Of a DNA stretch of 7,793 nt, positions 6,575 through 7,793 are shown one piece after another (position 1 is the stretch's first letter; every line of letters begins with the position of its first letter). The notes beneath the pieces were generated by a model. That model worked only from the letters and a program-made list of their open reading frames with translations. It was not told the origin of the DNA and searched no databases. Made by a program: the position numbers and the translations under genes. The DNA is taken from positions 1 to 7,793 of the forward strand of contig CALEYV010000132.1 in NCBI GenBank assembly GCA_937927875.1, given 5' to 3'. Source of the DNA: an uncultured Actinomycetes bacterium (GTDB lineage: Bacteria > Actinomycetota > Acidimicrobiia > IMCC26256 > PALSA-555).

Positions 6575-7387
6575 GTGACAGCGGAGCGGTCGATCAGCGT
6601 CGCTCCGGTCGTCGACGCGGTGCGCAACCGCGCCGGGGCCGCGTCGCTCGGGTACCAGGCGGCCCTCGTCGATGTGAACTGTGCCCTCGTCGCGCTCATC
6701 CCGGCTCACCCAGACTGGACTGCCACCGCCGACCTCACCCTCCACGGCGTCGATCCCCTGACCCGGGGGCCCACCGTCGTCGACAGCCGACTCGTCCGGG
6801 CCGGCCGCAACATCATCACGGTCTCGGTCACCGTCGCCGATGGCCGCGGGTTCGACCCGTTCGCCGGCGACGACAGCGCCGCCGCGGTGGGGCTCGCCGG
6901 TGACGCGCTCGTGACCGCAGCCCGGGGGCTCGTAACGTTCGCACGAATCCCCCGGGGGGCTTCCAGCTCATCGACGTCGTTCGATCCCCGGAGCGTGATC
7001 GGGCAACGCCGTTCGCTCTCGCCGGCCCTCGACCCGCCGGTGATCGGCCTCGCCGAGCGCCTCGGACTGCGAGTCGTCGATGCGGATCGGGGCTGCGTCG
7101 AGTTGTCGATCTCCGACTACGTGCGCAACAGCTTCGGCGCCATCAACGGCGGTGTGGTCGCGATGGTGGTGCAGGCGGCTGCCGAGGCCGCGCTCGAGGA
7201 GTTCGTGGCAACCGACCTCCAGGTCCACTACCTCTCCCAGGCCCAGGACGGACGAGCCCGAACCGTGACCGCGATCCTGCGTCGTGGCGACGAGCACGCG
7301 GTGTGCCTGGTCGACGTGCTTACCGCGGACGAAGCTGGTCAGCGACTCGCGCAGGCAAGTGTCACCCTGCAGCGCGTGGCCGACTGA
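6575..7387 (+). CDS. Double-hotdog PaaI-like thioesterase family protein (start uncertain)
   Basis: From GTG 6575 the product is 270 residues with two hotdog units, at about 1-128 and 155-268, as in actinobacterial acyl-CoA thioesterase-like proteins. The N-unit has N18..G21....G26...LVD33 and the strand pair ADLTLHG and SRLVRAGRNIITVSVTVADG. The C-unit has N185SFGAINGG193....Q200 and LQVHYLSQAQDGRARTVTAILRRGDEHAVCLVDV. The usual PaaI pattern N..G..HGG....L.D is split: the N-unit keeps the Asp but not HGG; the C-unit has NGG with Gln replacing Asp. It may hydrolyse, hydrate or merely bind an acyl-CoA. The GTG has no good Shine-Dalgarno and truncates the first hotdog helix. The frame is open back to 6434 and looks coding from about 6485, so the true N-terminus is probably upstream. 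Confidence 0.8.
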   Translation: MTAERSISVAPVVDAVRNRAGAASLGYQAALVDVNCALVALIPAHPDWTATADLTLHGVDPLTRGPTVVDSRLVRAGRNIITVSVTVADGRGFDPFAGDDSAAAVGLAGDALVTAARGLVTFARIPRGASSSSTSFDPRSVIGQRRSLSPALDPPVIGLAERLGLRVVDADRGCVELSISDYVRNSFGAINGGVVAMVVQAAAEAALEEFVATDLQVHYLSQAQDGRARTVTAILRRGDEHAVCLVDVLTADEAGQRLAQASVTLQRVAD

Positions 7388-7628
7388 CAGCCGCGGCCCG
7401 GTCGCGCGGAGCGACCGAGGTCGCGCTGCCGTCTACGAGCGACTGGATGTGGTCCGCGACCTCGCTGAGCTCCTCGGCATCCCTCTGCAGGTCGCCGGCG
7501 TCGATCGCGGCGTCCGCGAGGTCGTGGCTGATCGCAACCAGGCGAGCCCGGGCCTGGCCAAGCACTCGCCGCCCATCGACGCCTCGGCGGAGGTCTCGGT
7601 TCTGCCGGCTCGGTTCGGTCGCGGTCAT
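7362..7628 (-). CDS. Small helical hypothetical protein
   Basis: From ATG 7628 the frame encodes 88 residues with a likely amphipathic helical core (about 26-64, ARARLVAISHDLADAAIDAG then LQRDAEELSEVADHIQSLVD), a polar N-terminus and an Arg/Ala-rich tail. I recognise no family. Codons in the helical core mostly end in G or C, which supports coding, but no clear Shine-Dalgarno precedes the ATG (a GAGG lies too close). Its 3' end overlaps the convergent hotdog gene by 26 bases. It follows the stress-protein stop at 7672 by about 43 bases, so it may be a co-transcribed small stress-associated protein. In the sequence as given it is also in frame with the frameshifted upstream gene. It may be spurious. 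Confidence 0.45.
   Translation of the reverse strand: MTATEPSRQNRDLRRGVDGRRVLGQARARLVAISHDLADAAIDAGDLQRDAEELSEVADHIQSLVDGSATSVAPRDRAAAVSRPRAAG
7399..7417 (+). terminator. Stem-loop after the hotdog gene, possible terminator
   Basis: CGGTCGC and GCGACCG form a perfect 7-bp G+C-rich stem with a 5-base loop, starting 11 bases after the hotdog stop codon. There is no T-run, as in many proposed actinobacterial terminators. A second arm, GGTCGC at 7419-7424, could pair with the same GCGACC and form a competing hairpin. The stem lies inside the 3' end of the opposing small ORF, so it may serve as a convergent terminator or be a coincidence of coding sequence. Confidence 0.35.
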
Positions 7629-7671
7629 CGCCTCGAGCGCGTGACGCTCGACTTCGGACTCGTGGTCGAGC

Positions 7672-7793
7672 TCAGGGCACGACCAAGACGGGGAAACGGT
7701 CCGTGCGGGCAACGCTCGCCCGACGGACCCGGCCAGACGGTGATACCGGTGGGCTGAGCCGCCGACGACGATCGCGACGTCGGCCTCGGCGCC
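7672..7793 (-). CDS. Universal stress protein, C-terminal part, frame broken by one base
   Basis: The gene enters from the right edge. In one frame it reads AEADVAIVVGGSAHRYHRLAGSVGRA, matching the C-terminal UspA segment (VVGS..H....GS) in its actinobacterial AHRYHRLAGSV form. The expected hydrophobic ending VARTDRFPVLVVP plus TGA (7674-7672) then appears in another frame. One missing base near 7708-7721 separates the two halves; restoring it gives ...GSVGRAVARTDRFPVLVVP. As written, the first frame runs on to 7362. UspA-family proteins are cytoplasmic Rossmann-like ATP-binding or dimerising proteins induced by stress. The ATP-binding G-2X-G-9X-G(S/T) element would straddle this region, but only its GSV portion is clear. 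The cause may be a sequencing error or a real mutation. Confidence 0.75.
   Translation of the reverse strand, partial: RRGRRRDRRRRLSPPVSPSGRVRRASVARTDRFPVLVVP

Noticed and set aside
5750..6745. A 331-residue minus-strand open frame opposite the TetR gene
   Set aside because: It is antisense to a well-supported regulator, lacks motifs and has no ribosome-binding site.

Overview
The window is about 70% G+C by eye. It has strong G/C bias at third codon positions, frequent GTG starts and ATGA-type stop/start overlaps. The gene families (tandem family III CoA-transferase, DUF35/OB-fold protein with a thiolase-like partner, amidohydrolase 2, universal stress protein with an AHRYHRLAGSV-type tail) point to an actinobacterium. 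No genus can be assigned. I see no rRNA, tRNA, CRISPR array, insertion sequence or phage gene.

Layout. Positions 1-47 hold the probable last codons of a plus-strand gene cut by the window edge. At 112-357 is a small, very basic protein with a strong ribosome-binding site, probably of the DUF7218 type. Reading leftward from about 4657 to 367 is a compact four-gene operon: zinc-ribbon/OB-fold (DUF35) protein, thiolase-like protein, 799-residue tandem family III CoA-transferase, and a small ABM-type monooxygenase. A 55-bp divergent promoter region (4658-4712) separates it from a plus-strand operon of an amidohydrolase, a TetR-family regulator and, further on, a double-hotdog thioesterase-like protein. 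The right edge has a small unidentified minus-strand ORF and the 3' end of a universal stress protein gene whose frame is broken by one base.

The central block reads as a TetR-controlled catabolic module for a carboxylic acid handled as a CoA thioester. The CoA-transferase would activate the acid. The thiolase-like/DUF35 pair resembles the Ltp2-ChsH2(DUF35) retro-aldolase of steroid side-chain degradation: the thiolase Cys and GHP motifs are gone, and two Tyr residues lie 50 apart. The amidohydrolase may hydrolyse or decarboxylate an intermediate, and the hotdog protein may hydrolyse or bind an acyl-CoA. No acyl-CoA dehydrogenase, dedicated hydratase or steroid-ring gene is present, so the substrate is unknown.

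Main points of interest: both large tandem-domain proteins have lopsided active sites; the DUF35 gene appears to have a well-formed promoter giving a leaderless GTG transcript, overlapping an imperfect palindrome that may be the TetR operator; and there are two frame anomalies, one clear (stress protein tail) and one suggestive (between TetR and the hotdog gene).
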